A DNA stretch of 64,000 nucleotides from Bifidobacterium animalis subsp. animalis ATCC 25527 (GCF_000260715.1 NC_017834.1:434001-498000); one strand, 5' to 3'. Shown: positions 25,901 through 33,680, counted from the stretch's first letter. Notes: generated by a model from the sequence alone, not told the origin. Program-made: numbers and translations.

Positions 25901-26596
25901 CTGCGTTCCCTGGCGGCGAAGAGCGAGGCGATGGGCCGATTCCTGCGCCATGTACGCATCGTCGACATCGCAGATGTGGCCGGCGCCCGTGCCACAGACG
26001 TGATCCTGTCGATGAGCTATGCCAAGACCACCCATGGGCGGCTGCTCCAGCAGTTTGGCGTGCTCGAGAACAACGGCGGCCGTGGCATGCTGCTCGATGC
26101 ACTCGCATTGTGCGATCACCATCTCGATATTGTCAGTGCCTTCGGAGCCAGTGACCTCGACGACGATCGCCTGCATCAGGACGGCCCCAAGATGCTCAAG
26201 GCGCTGCTGCAGTGGGCCGAGGACCTCGACGAGGCCAATGTGGTGCGTCCGGCGATCAAGCAAACCGACGAGAACGTGCTGTTCAACGATCTCGCGGCCC
26301 GCATTCGGGAACGCGGCCTCAATGTGGCTGTCGACTATGGCTACGATGGCGGCATGAAGCTGCCCATGGTCGTTGGTCTCAAAGACAAGCCGTTCTCGCT
26401 GGCCGTGTTCACCGACGACGCCCAGTTCATGGGCATGCAGTCCACCCGGGAGCGTCACCGCATTCTGCCGCAGGAGATCGAAAGCCTCGGCTGGTCGGTC
26501 ATGACCATATGGAGCGTCGGCGCCTTCGTGAACCCCGAGAAGGAAGTGGACCGTGTGGTCGCACGTCTCGGCGAGATCTACCAGGATAAGCAGTGA
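22958..26596 (+). CDS. Degenerate superfamily 1 helicase-nuclease homologue (DUF4011/MTES_1575 type)
   Basis: A 1212-aa protein with the architecture of large SF1 helicases ending in a Vsr-like nuclease, but with eroded motifs. Where the P-loop (GPPGTGKT) should be there is VDGTLGNDTAEQ (about 293-305). The Walker B DEA is IIDAAAHLPS (about 829). The motif V QGDE is AGARATDV, while the flanking ILSMSYAKTTHGRLLQQFG still matches the family. The motif VI arginine region is LDALALCDH. The C-terminal domain keeps RERHRILPQEIESLGW and TIWSVGAF but has FTDDAQ where the family has ECDGA. An in-frame GTG overlaps the FHA stop at 22949; I chose the ATG at 22958 behind GGGGAA. It is probably a structural or regulatory protein rather than an active helicase. 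Confidence 0.75.
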   Translation: MSNTDTPETKAPTSGSIDKLRHWRDEYRASLMASPLEDVNQLSAKLDLTHAHPSGISQLFASGSAPLHSLFRDSGMLRAAARRTERVLDDQSAKKRISGVAELSLVVGVATWKGNKMPVLLYPVEVVRDGTPVENHTTITFTGHVRLNSAFLNAMRENGVNLDERALFDGSNYASGTPETAAVFAVITKVAQQVFADFSIERQIILGCFVDPSTQILMESRMIIERLARGPINNVMLNALAGYPEAIEQLSRITLPPYSPFDGDPHSEYEVGDVDNTVRYAANMAAAGHSLFVDGTLGNDTAEQAASIASRCIMAGRSVLYVPCVTSQKRTFAMLMKANELGEQLLDVANPNANAAIDHQLISAVGYQQGVATSRFEQLADELVGVRSRLTRYLGDLHGVNQTWGVSAYQTIQNLASISELPAHPMTRVRLTKECALAIGKSLDEWAKKLERAGELGEYSVGPDDTAWYGASLYSEEEAIDAYQRVVNVLRSLLPATREQVTTTVKVCGFSIPQTADEWSKQVTVLKNLRRVLDVFQPEIFERDIDAMIEATESKQERKTNDSQMGFWDRRRHIKEAKSMLRVGAQVEDLHEALLVVKRQGEQWRLFVPHGGWPVLPPKLDDIIATQEQLMSNLTALDTVLSTTPAGAEFQQQDFNALEERLKALFDDRKALDTLPERCVIERELKRAGLGELVDDLRERKVKVDAVSNELRLAWWTTVFDDIVHSSAIISNQDGSALQAASDRFVQVDVEHVRSIGPMIMQESMRRLCDLLFSRTQEANMMHTALAGTSSISLSRIHQDHPEILAAAKPVIMATPATLAAVTNPTPIADVVIIDAAAHLPSVLLLSILCRARQVVILAHRSTVTSEGIGMLMSMLPNISVASHPTRRDPRVNRFLEEQGYGKVNTDVVREPMQGHIRFHKIEAAGVPLMASGLVESSQQEIAEVVRLITQRVQTFTLVPPSYLLTVVCLTSTFRTRLGAELRSLAAKSEAMGRFLRHVRIVDIADVAGARATDVILSMSYAKTTHGRLLQQFGVLENNGGRGMLLDALALCDHHLDIVSAFGASDLDDDRLHQDGPKMLKALLQWAEDLDEANVVRPAIKQTDENVLFNDLAARIRERGLNVAVDYGYDGGMKLPMVVGLKDKPFSLAVFTDDAQFMGMQSTRERHRILPQEIESLGWSVMTIWSVGAFVNPEKEVDRVVARLGEIYQDKQ

Positions 26597-26630
26597 CTTC
26601 AGTCGGCGACAACTATCGAGTAGGCAGGCT

Positions 26631-26876
26631 ATGACCAACAAGAACGAGGAACCGACCTCATCCCACGATGCCGCCCCGCGTCCATACAGCGCCACGCGCC
26701 GTACGCCACGCGTGCACCGGCGCGTCGTGCATCAGGGCACCGAGCGGTTCGACGCCGACGGTGTGAAGCTGGAACCCTCCGACATGCAGACGGCGCAACA
26801 GCGCCAAGCCGATGACGACAAACGCATTCTCGGCGAGCTGCCCCCACATTGGGCTGTATTCGAGGAACGCCAGTAG
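26631..26876 (+). CDS. Small charged protein of unknown function
   Basis: An 81-aa hydrophilic protein, 34 bases after the helicase-like gene and probably in the same operon. The N-terminus is rich in N, E and T; the middle is strongly basic (RRTPRVHRRVVHQG) and the C-terminus ends in LGELPPHWAVFEERQ. No known domain is seen. Coding is supported by position, by an upstream purine-rich segment and by codon use like the neighbours. Confidence 0.6.
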   Translation: MTNKNEEPTSSHDAAPRPYSATRRTPRVHRRVVHQGTERFDADGVKLEPSDMQTAQQRQADDDKRILGELPPHWAVFEERQ

Positions 26877-26894
26877 CAGCTGGTCGTATGGCAT

Positions 26895-27566
26895 TCATGA
26901 CGCACCTCGCGCTGCGATCAACGTGCCATGTTCCTGTGCGCCAAGCACCTGCAAGGCCTCTGCAGCACTCATCGCCATCGGTGTCACGGTCGAACCGGTG
27001 CCGTCGAGCCTCGGCTGTGCCATCACCACCGCGTGACCGCTCACCACGCATCCGTCTGGTGAGGCGCGGGCATCGCCGGTGCATGCCTGTGCCGAACGTA
27101 GTTCCACCACGGTGCCAATGGGAAAAGAATGTTGCCCGAGTCCAAGTCTCACATCGATCACGGTATGGTGCTCGGGAATTGGGGGGAGCTCGCTGACATC
27201 GGTGATCAGCAGAATATCGCCCTTCTCGATGCGGGTCTGCGTGACCAGCCCCACTGCGTTGTCCGGGCGCCCCAGTGCATGGCGCAGGGCGTCATGGTCG
27301 GGCATCTCCACCATCTCCACATCGCTGGTCGCGATCACCAGACCGGCATCGAGATCGCGCGCGGCAACCACGGCATGCCGTGTGGCCGTCGCCAGTGCCA
27401 CGCATTGCAGTGCGCAGAACAGCGCCACGCCTACAGACAACGCCAGCAGCATGTGGCGAAGCTGCCACAGCAGTCTGCGAGTCTGTAACGACACACCATG
27501 CCGCTTGCCTTCGGTTTCGGGCGAAGGCGGGAATCTGCGAGCGAGTCGTATAAGAAAAGCCATCAT
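26895..27566 (-). CDS. SAF-domain membrane protein
   Basis: A 223-aa protein with one N-terminal membrane helix (about 37-60, LLALSVGVALFCALQCVALA) and an outside SAF domain (VVAARDLDAGLVIATSDVE, then GLVTQTRIEKGDILLITDV). SAF domains of this type occur in CpaB/FlgA-like pilus and flagellar chaperones and in actinobacterial proteins of unknown role near fmdB. Two Cys in the C-terminal part (ACTGDARASPDGC) may form a disulfide. It is convergent with the 81-aa gene. The start could be 27566 or the next codon. Confidence 0.75.
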   Translation of the reverse strand: MMAFLIRLARRFPPSPETEGKRHGVSLQTRRLLWQLRHMLLALSVGVALFCALQCVALATATRHAVVAARDLDAGLVIATSDVEMVEMPDHDALRHALGRPDNAVGLVTQTRIEKGDILLITDVSELPPIPEHHTVIDVRLGLGQHSFPIGTVVELRSAQACTGDARASPDGCVVSGHAVVMAQPRLDGTGSTVTPMAMSAAEALQVLGAQEHGTLIAARGAS

Positions 27567-27690
27567 GGTTCCATGATGGCTTGGTAGGATGCGCGAATCC
27601 AGCGTGACGGATGATTGTGGTTAGTTAACGCCGTTACTTAGTACACAGTGTTACTAATCCACAATGCGCCGACCTATGGAAGGCATTGCG

Positions 27691-27882
27691 TCACTTCGAG
27701 GAGCTATGGCTGTCGGTCCGGTAGAACCCGCTGCCTTTGAACGTGATCGGCACGGCGGCATACACCTTATGCACCTGCTCGGCGCCGCACTGCGGGCATA
27801 CCTTGATCGGATCGTCGCTGAACGACTGCTCCTTCGTGAAGTCGTACCCGCACTTCTTGCAGCGGTAGTGATAGATAGGCAT
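27691..27882 (-). CDS. FmdB-family zinc ribbon protein
   Basis: A 63-aa protein beginning MPIYHYRCKKCGYDF, with a second pair in VCPQCGAEQ, giving the CxxC...CxxC zinc ribbon of the FmdB regulatory family. The tail is Ser-rich (SHSSSK), as in actinobacterial members. It lies between the cyclo-ligase and the SAF gene, the same neighbourhood as in mycobacteria and streptomycetes. Function is unknown. Confidence 0.88.
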   Translation of the reverse strand: MPIYHYRCKKCGYDFTKEQSFSDDPIKVCPQCGAEQVHKVYAAVPITFKGSGFYRTDSHSSSK

Positions 27883-28014
27883 TCCAGACTCCTTACCCCA
27901 AACGAATACCGGTCTCGCTCAGACATATCCTAATACGGGAGCCGACACAATGACGCGCATGCGCCCGGCGCGCGCAACGGGCATTCCCCTCCGACAACAG
28001 CAGTGCGGGACATC

Positions 28015-28767
28015 CTATTCATCAGGTTCACCGGCAGGGGAGTCGCACCCAGGGTCGTCGACATGGACGCGAGGTGAGCCAGCCGGGTCCAATCGTGTGA
28101 ATCCACGGGGTGTGAGCACGGCATCCATGCGCATATCGTGCTCCTCGCAAGGCAATGGAGCGTCCACGAACTCCCATGGCCAGCACATGGCCATCAGATC
28201 AGCCTGCGGGCCTGCAAACCGGAGCGCGCGGTCATACCAGGCGGCGCCGCGCCCCAAGCGTACGCCGGTCGGATTGACGAGCAACGCGGGAACAATCACC
28301 GTGGAACACATCTGGAGCGCCTCCGGCGAGTACGTCTGACCCTCCGGCTCGCCCGGGCGCCGCGTCTGCGCATGCGGGAACAGCGACGGCTCCATCTGGT
28401 CGGCGCCGATCTCGCCGGGTACATGAAGATGCAGCAGATCGTCAAGCGAACGCAGCACACCCCAGCCCAGATCGAGATCAGGGCCCATCTTCGGCACCAG
28501 CACCGTGTAGCCGCAACCAAGCGCGATTGACAGCAGTGGAATCGTGCTGATTTCGGTACCCATGGAGACATAGCAGGCAATGATGCGCGAAGGTGATTGG
28601 AACAGGCCGGCTTCGCAGGCAATCTGCGCGCATTGCTCGCCCGCCTGCATGCTCATATTGAGTGTGGTGCCCCGGCGTCGTACAAACACCTCATGGCGTA
28701 GCATGCGTTTTGCCTCGTCCACATTCGTGAACTGCGCGCCCTCATGCGGCATGGCATTGATCTCCAC
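28015..28767 (-). CDS. 5-formyltetrahydrofolate cyclo-ligase
   Basis: A 250-aa enzyme that converts 5-formyl-THF to 5,10-methenyl-THF with ATP. The C-terminal substrate/phosphate motif reads GRGAAWYDR (family GxGxGYYDR, so the second Tyr position is Trp-Tyr here), preceded by VPALLVNPTGVRLG. The N-terminal RRRGTTLNMS is also typical. The start is GTG at 28767 behind GGGGGT; an ATG five codons later is possible. The last residues after LTPRGF are a lineage-specific tail. Confidence 0.88.
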   Translation of the reverse strand: MEINAMPHEGAQFTNVDEAKRMLRHEVFVRRRGTTLNMSMQAGEQCAQIACEAGLFQSPSRIIACYVSMGTEISTIPLLSIALGCGYTVLVPKMGPDLDLGWGVLRSLDDLLHLHVPGEIGADQMEPSLFPHAQTRRPGEPEGQTYSPEALQMCSTVIVPALLVNPTGVRLGRGAAWYDRALRFAGPQADLMAMCWPWEFVDAPLPCEEHDMRMDAVLTPRGFTRLDPAGSPRVHVDDPGCDSPAGEPDE

Positions 28768-28908
28768 GGCAACCCCCTGTGAAACCCCGGCTTCCTGTAT
28801 CCCACTGTAGCGGGAAACCCCTATGTGGGCGTCTGCTGCCTCAAAATATCTAGACAGATCGTCATTTTATGTCGGCGTAAGAGGCTGCCGCCGTGGCACA
28901 ATGTTGGT

Positions 28909-29592
28909 ATGTCGGTATTCCAAGCCTTGCATGATGTGATGAAACGTCGCAAGAACAACGCCTTCACGGCACCATTGACGCTCGAATCCCCTGCCGGGTC
29001 GCCGGACCTTACGCTACGGACGATGGATGCGGCGGACCAGGAGGAGTGGGGTCGCCTGCGCAGTGTGAATGAGCGGTGGCTGGCGCCATGGGAATCGTCG
29101 GATCCGCACGGCGCCGAGCCGCTCACCTTCAAATCGTGGGTCAACAGGCAGCGTGAGGAGGAGCGTGAAGGCACGTCGATCATCTTCCTGATGGAGCATG
29201 AAGGTGAAATTGTTGGGCAGATTTCGCTCGGTGCGATTTACCCCGGACCCATGCGCACCGGAATCATCGGCTACTGGATCGATGAGGACCATGCCGGGCG
29301 CGGGCTTACGCCGCTCGCCGTGGCCATGCTCGCCGACTGGGCGCTGCTGGACCCGACGGGACCGCAACTCCACCGTCTGGAGATAGATATAGTGCCGGAA
29401 AACGAGCGTTCTCGCCGTGTGGTGCAAAAGGTCGGCGCGAAGTACGAGGGCGTGCGGCGTCAATATATGTACGTGCACGGCGAGTGGCGCGACCACGAGT
29501 CGTACAGTCTGCTCGACACCGACGCCCCACAGGGATTCGTGCGCCGTCTGTTGGGCGACACGCCCGGAGAATCGCTACACAACTTGTCATAA
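28909..29592 (+). CDS. RimJ-like GNAT N-acetyltransferase
   Basis: A 227-aa GNAT protein. Acetyl-CoA-binding features are GYWIDEDHAGRGLTPLA (motif A, about 122-138) and ENERSRRVVQKVGAKYEGV, typical of the RimJ/RimL group that acetylates protein N-termini. The ATG at 28909 has no Shine-Dalgarno sequence; CACAAT ends 7 bases upstream, so the mRNA may be leaderless. It is followed by the SepX/GlpR-like gene, as in other actinobacteria. Confidence 0.85.
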   Translation: MSVFQALHDVMKRRKNNAFTAPLTLESPAGSPDLTLRTMDAADQEEWGRLRSVNERWLAPWESSDPHGAEPLTFKSWVNRQREEEREGTSIIFLMEHEGEIVGQISLGAIYPGPMRTGIIGYWIDEDHAGRGLTPLAVAMLADWALLDPTGPQLHRLEIDIVPENERSRRVVQKVGAKYEGVRRQYMYVHGEWRDHESYSLLDTDAPQGFVRRLLGDTPGESLHNLS

Positions 29593-29613
29593 GTTCTTCT
29601 ATTCTTAGGAACT

Positions 29614-30837
29614 ATGGATTACGAGTCGCTCAGCACCATTGTTCTGGTGGTGATCGTCGCCATCCTCATGGTGTCTTGGCTGCCCAGACGGACGGTCCAA
29701 GGCATGAAGCAGGTGATCAAACACCAGTCCGACCGGTACTCGGCCTCGCTTCATCTCATAGATGAGGGCGATGGCACCAGATTCTCGGATGCACGGACTG
29801 TCGAGCTGAAAGGGGCGCCCATGGCTTCACCACACACTGTGCGGGACCGCGAATATGTGGCACAGGTGCGTGATCTGCGTCGCGCCGCAGCACGCCGACG
29901 CAAGATTCTCGTCGGTGCGTTGCTGGGCATCTCGGTGCTCGTGTTCGTGCTCGCGGTGATTCTCGACTTCAGCCCGTACTTCACCCTCATACCTATTGCG
30001 CTCATGTGCGTGGTGCTCGCACTGGGGGCGCGTGCCTCCCGACAGGCCCGCGAATGGGAGGCCAGACACGCACAACGGCAGCGTGAACTCAAGGAACGCA
30101 AGGTGCGTGAGAACAAGCGTGTCGTGGAGGAGCGCACGCGTGCGGCACGTCCTGAGCCTTCGGCCCGCAGGCAGATGCAAGACAGTTCGCAGACCGACGT
30201 CATGGAGGCGCATGAGATTCGCCAGGCGCTGCAACGAGCCCGCGAGGAGCAGGCGCAGGCGATTGCGCGGCGCAAGGCGCAGGATACTCGTGACCATCAT
30301 TCGGATGAGGCGTCACCGCGCTCCGGCATGCGTGCGGAACATGCCGACGTCGATGCCGCGGTGCAGGCCGCCGAAGAGGCCACTCATAATCCAGGGCATC
30401 TGACGATTCGCGAGGAACGTGCAGCGCAGATGAGCGATGAGACGAACGAGCTCGCGCAGATTAATGCGTCGTCGGCACCGGATGCCTTCGACATGGCGGT
30501 GAATCAGGACCTCATCTCGTTCTCGCTTGGTTCCGATCCGTTCGACGGGCCGGAAGTCGTTCAGAGCATGGAGATCAAGTCGACCCGTCAGGTCTCCAAG
30601 GCCGTGCCGAAGGACAGCGCATCGGCCAAGCCGGCGGATGCCGGCGCTGCGGAATCTCGGGATGCCGCAGCCGACAACGCCGACGTAAAGGAGGCGCAGA
30701 CCGTCTCCGCCGTCTCGGTGAACGACTCGGTCGCCTTCCACAACAGCGAGGCGCAGGCGAATGTGGAGGCCCCGGATGCGTCCTCCGATTCGCTCGGTGT
30801 GGATTTGCAATCCATTCTTGCCAGACGCGGCAACTGA
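29614..30837 (+). CDS. SepX/GlpR-like divisome membrane protein
   Basis: A 407-aa protein. The first residues (SLSTIVLVVIVAILMVSWLP) form a membrane helix followed by a basic turn, and two more helices lie near 109-145 (LVGALLGISVLVFVLAVIL and IPIALMCVVLALGA). A long charged region after that (about 150-250, rich in R, E and Q) is predicted coiled coil. This topology and the position directly after a RimJ-like GNAT gene match the SepX/GlpR proteins of Streptomyces and corynebacteria (Rv0996 in M. tuberculosis), which act at the division septum. The C-terminal third is acidic and low-complexity. The identification rests on topology and synteny. Confidence 0.65.
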   Translation: MDYESLSTIVLVVIVAILMVSWLPRRTVQGMKQVIKHQSDRYSASLHLIDEGDGTRFSDARTVELKGAPMASPHTVRDREYVAQVRDLRRAAARRRKILVGALLGISVLVFVLAVILDFSPYFTLIPIALMCVVLALGARASRQAREWEARHAQRQRELKERKVRENKRVVEERTRAARPEPSARRQMQDSSQTDVMEAHEIRQALQRAREEQAQAIARRKAQDTRDHHSDEASPRSGMRAEHADVDAAVQAAEEATHNPGHLTIREERAAQMSDETNELAQINASSAPDAFDMAVNQDLISFSLGSDPFDGPEVVQSMEIKSTRQVSKAVPKDSASAKPADAGAAESRDAAADNADVKEAQTVSAVSVNDSVAFHNSEAQANVEAPDASSDSLGVDLQSILARRGN

Positions 30838-30856
30838 AACGCCAAACCTGAATTGC

Positions 30857-30882
30857 AAAGCCGGCCGGAAGGTCGGCTTTCG
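30857..30882 (+). terminator. Terminator after the SepX-like gene
   Basis: AAAGCCGGCC pairs with GGTCGGCTTT (one G-U pair) across GGAA. The T-run is short. Confidence 0.65.
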
Positions 30883-30921
30883 TGTTCCTAGGCCAGTGGC
30901 GTCAGCTGTTCTCTCAAAGCG

Positions 30922-30948
30922 TTAGCACTCGAGTTGGCAGAGTGCTAA
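30922..30948 (+). promoter_or_regulatory. CIRCE operator (HrcA site)
   Basis: TTAGCACTC, 9 bases, GAGTGCTAA: an exact CIRCE element. It covers the -35 of the groES promoter, so HrcA binding would block RNA polymerase. Confidence 0.95.
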
Positions 30949-30963
30949 CGAACGCGCTACTAT
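30934..30963 (+). promoter_or_regulatory. groES promoter
   Basis: TTGGCA (30934-30939), 18 bases, TACTAT (30958-30963). The -35 lies inside the CIRCE loop. The resulting leader would be about 90 bases. Confidence 0.65.
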
Positions 30964-31058
30964 GTGTGAGTAGCGCAAAGGAGTGTGCAACGGTGTTCGT
31001 CAGCCGCCGCCGCATGTTCTGGCGCGGAAATACTGAACTCTAGAAAGAGAGGCGCGCA

Positions 31059-31355
31059 GTGTCGTTCCCACTCACACCGTTGGAAGACAAGATCATCGTC
31101 AAGCAGGCGGAGGCCGAGACCCAGACCGCATCGGGTCTGATTATTCCGGACAACGCCAAGGAGAAGCCACAGCAGGGCGAAGTCCTCGCCGTTGGCCCAG
31201 GTCGTCGTGACGACAAGGGCGAGCGTGTTCCCATGGACGTCAAGGTCGGTGACAAGGTGCTGTACTCGAAGTACGGCGGCACCGAAGTCCACTTCAAGGG
31301 CGAGGAATACCTCATCGTCTCCGCTCGCGATTTGCTCGCGGTAGTCAACGACTGA
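31059..31355 (+). CDS. groES: Co-chaperonin GroES
   Basis: GroES, 98 aa. The start is [17 protein letters not shown], the mobile loop is [18 protein letters not shown], and the [14 protein letters not shown] core follows. It caps GroEL during folding. GTG start at 31059 behind AGAAAGAGAG. groEL is not downstream, consistent with the split groES/groEL arrangement of bifidobacteria. Heat-shock control through CIRCE is evident upstream. Confidence 0.97.
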   Translation: MSFPLTPLEDKIIVKQAEAETQTASGLIIPDNAKEKPQQGEVLAVGPGRRDDKGERVPMDVKVGDKVLYSKYGGTEVHFKGEEYLIVSARDLLAVVND

Positions 31356-31381
31356 ACTAGTTCGAACTAGTCCTGCCCTTC

Positions 31382-31411
31382 GAAGCCGGTCCGTTGCGGG
31401 CCGGCTTTTCG
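31382..31411 (+). terminator. groES terminator
   Basis: AAGCCGG(T)CC pairs with GG(G)CCGGCTT around GTTGC, followed by TTTCGTTT. Confidence 0.75.
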
Positions 31412-31677
31412 TTTGTCTGGCGTCTCCGTTGGCCATTCCGTGTCACTGCGCGCAATGTGGGCAATGAAGGATGCCGTACATTGGCCGTTTCGTTCCTGCG
31501 CGCGTGATATGACCGTGGGGCGGTCCAACATGCGTGCGGCGCGCCTGCATCCGCATCGTCGGGCGCCCCGATATCTGGTGTGAGTGCTCGGAATAGGCGC
31601 AGGCGGAATCAGATTGATATGGAGCGAGGGCTCGGAGTCTGGATTGTGGCGAGCATGTGAATGCGACACGCCGAAGG
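31412..31677. other. Intergenic stretch without a supported gene
   Basis: Between the groES terminator and the tRNA promoter I see no convincing gene, repeat or RNA structure. Open frames here are either shadows of the tRNAs or lack a start site. Confidence 0.6.
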
Positions 31678-31706
31678 TTGCTGATGTACGGCTTATGTGC
31701 CATACT
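31678..31706 (+). promoter_or_regulatory. Promoter of the tRNA-rpmG operon
   Basis: TTGCTG (31678-31683), 17 bases, CATACT (31701-31706), 37 bases before tRNA-Tyr. The spacing is ideal. Confidence 0.65.
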
Positions 31707-31743
31707 AGCCAAGTTGCCGGTTGAGACCTCAACCGAAAACGAT

Positions 31744-31825
31744 GGCGGATTTCCCAAGCGGTCAAAGGGACCTGACTGTAAATCAGGCGCTTCGTGCTTC
31801 AGTGGTTCGAATCCACTATCCGCCA
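31744..31825 (+). tRNA. tRNA-Tyr (GTA)
   Basis: The acceptor stem GGCGGAT pairs with ATCCGCC. The anticodon loop CTGTAAA carries GTA. The long variable arm and the TTCGAAT T-loop fit a class II tRNA-Tyr. Confidence 0.95.
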
Positions 31826-31826
31826 C

Positions 31827-31898
<72 letters not shown>

Positions 31899-31902
31899 CG
31901 AT

Positions 31903-31976
31903 GGCGGGATAGCTCAGCTGGCTAGAGCGTACGACTCATAATCGTAAGGTCAAGAGTTCGAGTCTCTTTCTCGCTA
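31903..31976 (+). tRNA. tRNA-Met (CAT), elongator type
   Basis: The acceptor GGCGGGA pairs with TCTCGCT (two G-U pairs). The anticodon loop CTCATAA carries CAT, and the T-arm AAGAG/CTCTT is intact. It lacks the three G-C pairs expected below the initiator anticodon loop, so it is the elongator tRNA. Confidence 0.9.
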
Positions 31977-32022
31977 CTACGTCGGGTAACCGGCAGCTTA
32001 ACGACAAAATGAGGTGAATTCA

Positions 32023-32193
32023 ATGGCAAGCAAGAGCGCAGACATTCGTCCGGGCATCACGCTGGCGTGCACCGTGTGCAAGGAGCGTAACTACATTACG
32101 ACCAAGAACCGCCGTAACACCCCGGATCGTCTCGAACTCAAGAAGTTCTGCCCGAAGTGCGGCAAGCAGACTCTCCACCGCGAGACCCGCTGA
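32023..32193 (+). CDS. rpmG: Ribosomal protein L33
   Basis: L33, 56 aa, starting [20 protein letters not shown]. It has two CxxC pairs (CTVC and CPKC) of the zinc-containing C+ form, then the ending HRETR. It is cotranscribed with the three tRNA genes just upstream, a common bacterial arrangement. GAGGTGA precedes the ATG. Confidence 0.96.
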   Translation: MASKSADIRPGITLACTVCKERNYITTKNRRNTPDRLELKKFCPKCGKQTLHRETR

Positions 32194-32214
32194 TTCAAGG
32201 CTTCTAAGCTAATC

Positions 32215-32245
32215 TTAAAACCCGGCCAGATGGTCGGGTTTTTTG
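32215..32245 (+). terminator. Terminator after rpmG
   Basis: AAAACCCGGCCA pairs with TGGTCGGGTTTT (one G-U pair), followed by TT. It ends only about 15 bases before the murB start, so murB must have its own initiation very close to its start codon. Confidence 0.85.
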
Positions 32246-32259
32246 TTACTGTGGGCTAT

Positions 32260-33507
32260 ATGACAAGTTTTGCTGAACTCACCACCATGGGTGTTGGTGG
32301 CTATATCGAACGTTTCGTCGAACCGACCACGCGCGTGGCGCTGATCGAGGAGGTGGAGGACGCCGACTCCAAAGGCACTCCGCTCTGCGTGATCGGCGGC
32401 GGCTCGAACATGCTCGCCTCCGACGACGAATTCCACGGCGTGGTGATCCGTGACGCACGCCGCAACATCACCGTGCCGGATGAAGCGGCCCCCGTTGAGG
32501 GCGGCGACTACACCGTGCATGTGAACGCGGAGGCCGGCGTGAATTGGGACGACCTCGTGCAGTTCTGCGTGGAACGTGGGCTTGAAGGACTTGAGGGGCT
32601 TTCCGGCATTCCGGGCACGGTTGGCGCGAGCGTGGTGCAGAACATCGGCGCATATGGCCAGGAGGTCGCCTCCGCGGTGGAATCCGTTGAGGTGTGGGAC
32701 CGTGAGGAGAAGAAGACGCTCGAGATGAGCAATGTCGACATGCAGTTCGGCTACCGGTTCAGCCTGCTCAAACGCAGCATGTACAAGGCTCCGGGCATCC
32801 CGAACGCGCAGTATTACCCGACGCCGCGCTATATTGTGCTATCCGTGACCTTCGCGCTCGTGCACACCGGAACCGGCACGGTGAACTACCCGCAACTGGC
32901 GAGTGCGTTGAATGTGAATCTGCATGACCGCATGCCCATCGACCGCATCCGTGCCGCCGTGCTCGAGGTGCGCGCTTCCAAAGGCATGCTTGAGGATGCC
33001 ACGCGGTACCGTGAGCCAATCATGGTGGGCACGAAGCGTGCAGATCAGGTGGAGGCTGCCATCGCCGCTCAGCATGCTTTCCGCGAGCAGCATGATGGTG
33101 CCGCTCGGAACATGATCATCGACATCGCTTCCGACACCGGCACGAATTCCGATCCGAACCGCCATTCCTGCGGCTCCTTCTTCATGAACCCCATTATCAG
33201 CGAAGCTGACGCTGCCCGTCTGCCAGAGGATGCGCCGCGCTTCCCGGCCACGTTGCCGGATGGCTCGACCGGAGTGAAGACCTCCGCCGCCTGGCTCATC
33301 GACCATGCCGGCTTCCACAAGGGGTACAAGCTGTCTGACGATGCACGGGCGGGCCTGTCTACACTCCATACGTTGAGCATCACGAACCGCGGTGGCGCTA
33401 CCTGCGATGACATCGTCAAGCTGGCCGATGCGATTCGCGACGGCGTGCACAAGCAGTTCGGCGTGACGCTGATTTCCGAGCCTGTGCTCGTGAACGTGAT
33501 GTTGTGA
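32260..33507 (+). CDS. murB: UDP-N-acetylmuramate dehydrogenase MurB
   Basis: A 415-aa flavoenzyme that reduces UDP-GlcNAc-enolpyruvate to UDP-MurNAc in peptidoglycan synthesis. The FAD domain shows TTMGVGG near the start, IGGGSNMLASD, and SGIPGTVGASVVQNIGAYGQE. The substrate domain has the proton-donor Ser in HSCGSFFMNP and the catalytic Glu in the final ISEPVLV. It is longer than E. coli MurB (342 aa), in line with actinobacterial enzymes. The start at 32260 has little Shine-Dalgarno sequence and lies just after the rpmG terminator. Confidence 0.94.
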   Translation: MTSFAELTTMGVGGYIERFVEPTTRVALIEEVEDADSKGTPLCVIGGGSNMLASDDEFHGVVIRDARRNITVPDEAAPVEGGDYTVHVNAEAGVNWDDLVQFCVERGLEGLEGLSGIPGTVGASVVQNIGAYGQEVASAVESVEVWDREEKKTLEMSNVDMQFGYRFSLLKRSMYKAPGIPNAQYYPTPRYIVLSVTFALVHTGTGTVNYPQLASALNVNLHDRMPIDRIRAAVLEVRASKGMLEDATRYREPIMVGTKRADQVEAAIAAQHAFREQHDGAARNMIIDIASDTGTNSDPNRHSCGSFFMNPIISEADAARLPEDAPRFPATLPDGSTGVKTSAAWLIDHAGFHKGYKLSDDARAGLSTLHTLSITNRGGATCDDIVKLADAIRDGVHKQFGVTLISEPVLVNVML

Positions 33508-33580
33508 CGGTGCCGGACCATCTGGACCATATTCCAGATGGTGAACGCCCGTGTTCTGTGTTCATACGGCGATATTCGAA

Positions 33581-33628
33581 GAAACGCCCGGATTTGCTCC
33601 CCAGAGGAGCAATATCCGGGCGTTTCCT
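33581..33628. terminator. Terminator after murB
   Basis: GAAACGCCCGGAT and TTGCTCC pair with GGAGCAA and ATCCGGGCGTTTC, with one bulge and a CCAGA loop. A smaller hairpin (CCATCTGGA/TCCAGATGG, 33517-33541) lies just before it. Confidence 0.75.
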
Positions 33629-33646
33629 GTATATGGTGCCGGATTT

Positions 33647-33680
33647 GTTACGCTGTGCGGATTACTGAGAGCGTAATCCG
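33647..33680 (+). promoter_or_regulatory. Competing hairpins in the permease leader
   Basis: CGGATTAC (33658-33665) pairs with GTAATCCG (33673-33680). Alternatively, TTACGC (33648-33653) pairs with GCGTAA (33671-33676). The two pairings exclude each other because they share the right arm. They lie before a short open frame and the permease gene, so they could form a switch. Confidence 0.35.

Noticed and set aside
31443..31826. Minus-strand frame encoding a DLQSGPFDRLGNPP-like peptide
   Set aside because: This is the well-known false translation of the antisense of tRNA-Tyr.
31903..31976. Initiator tRNA-Met
   Set aside because: The anticodon stem lacks the three G-C pairs required of the initiator, so it is called elongator.
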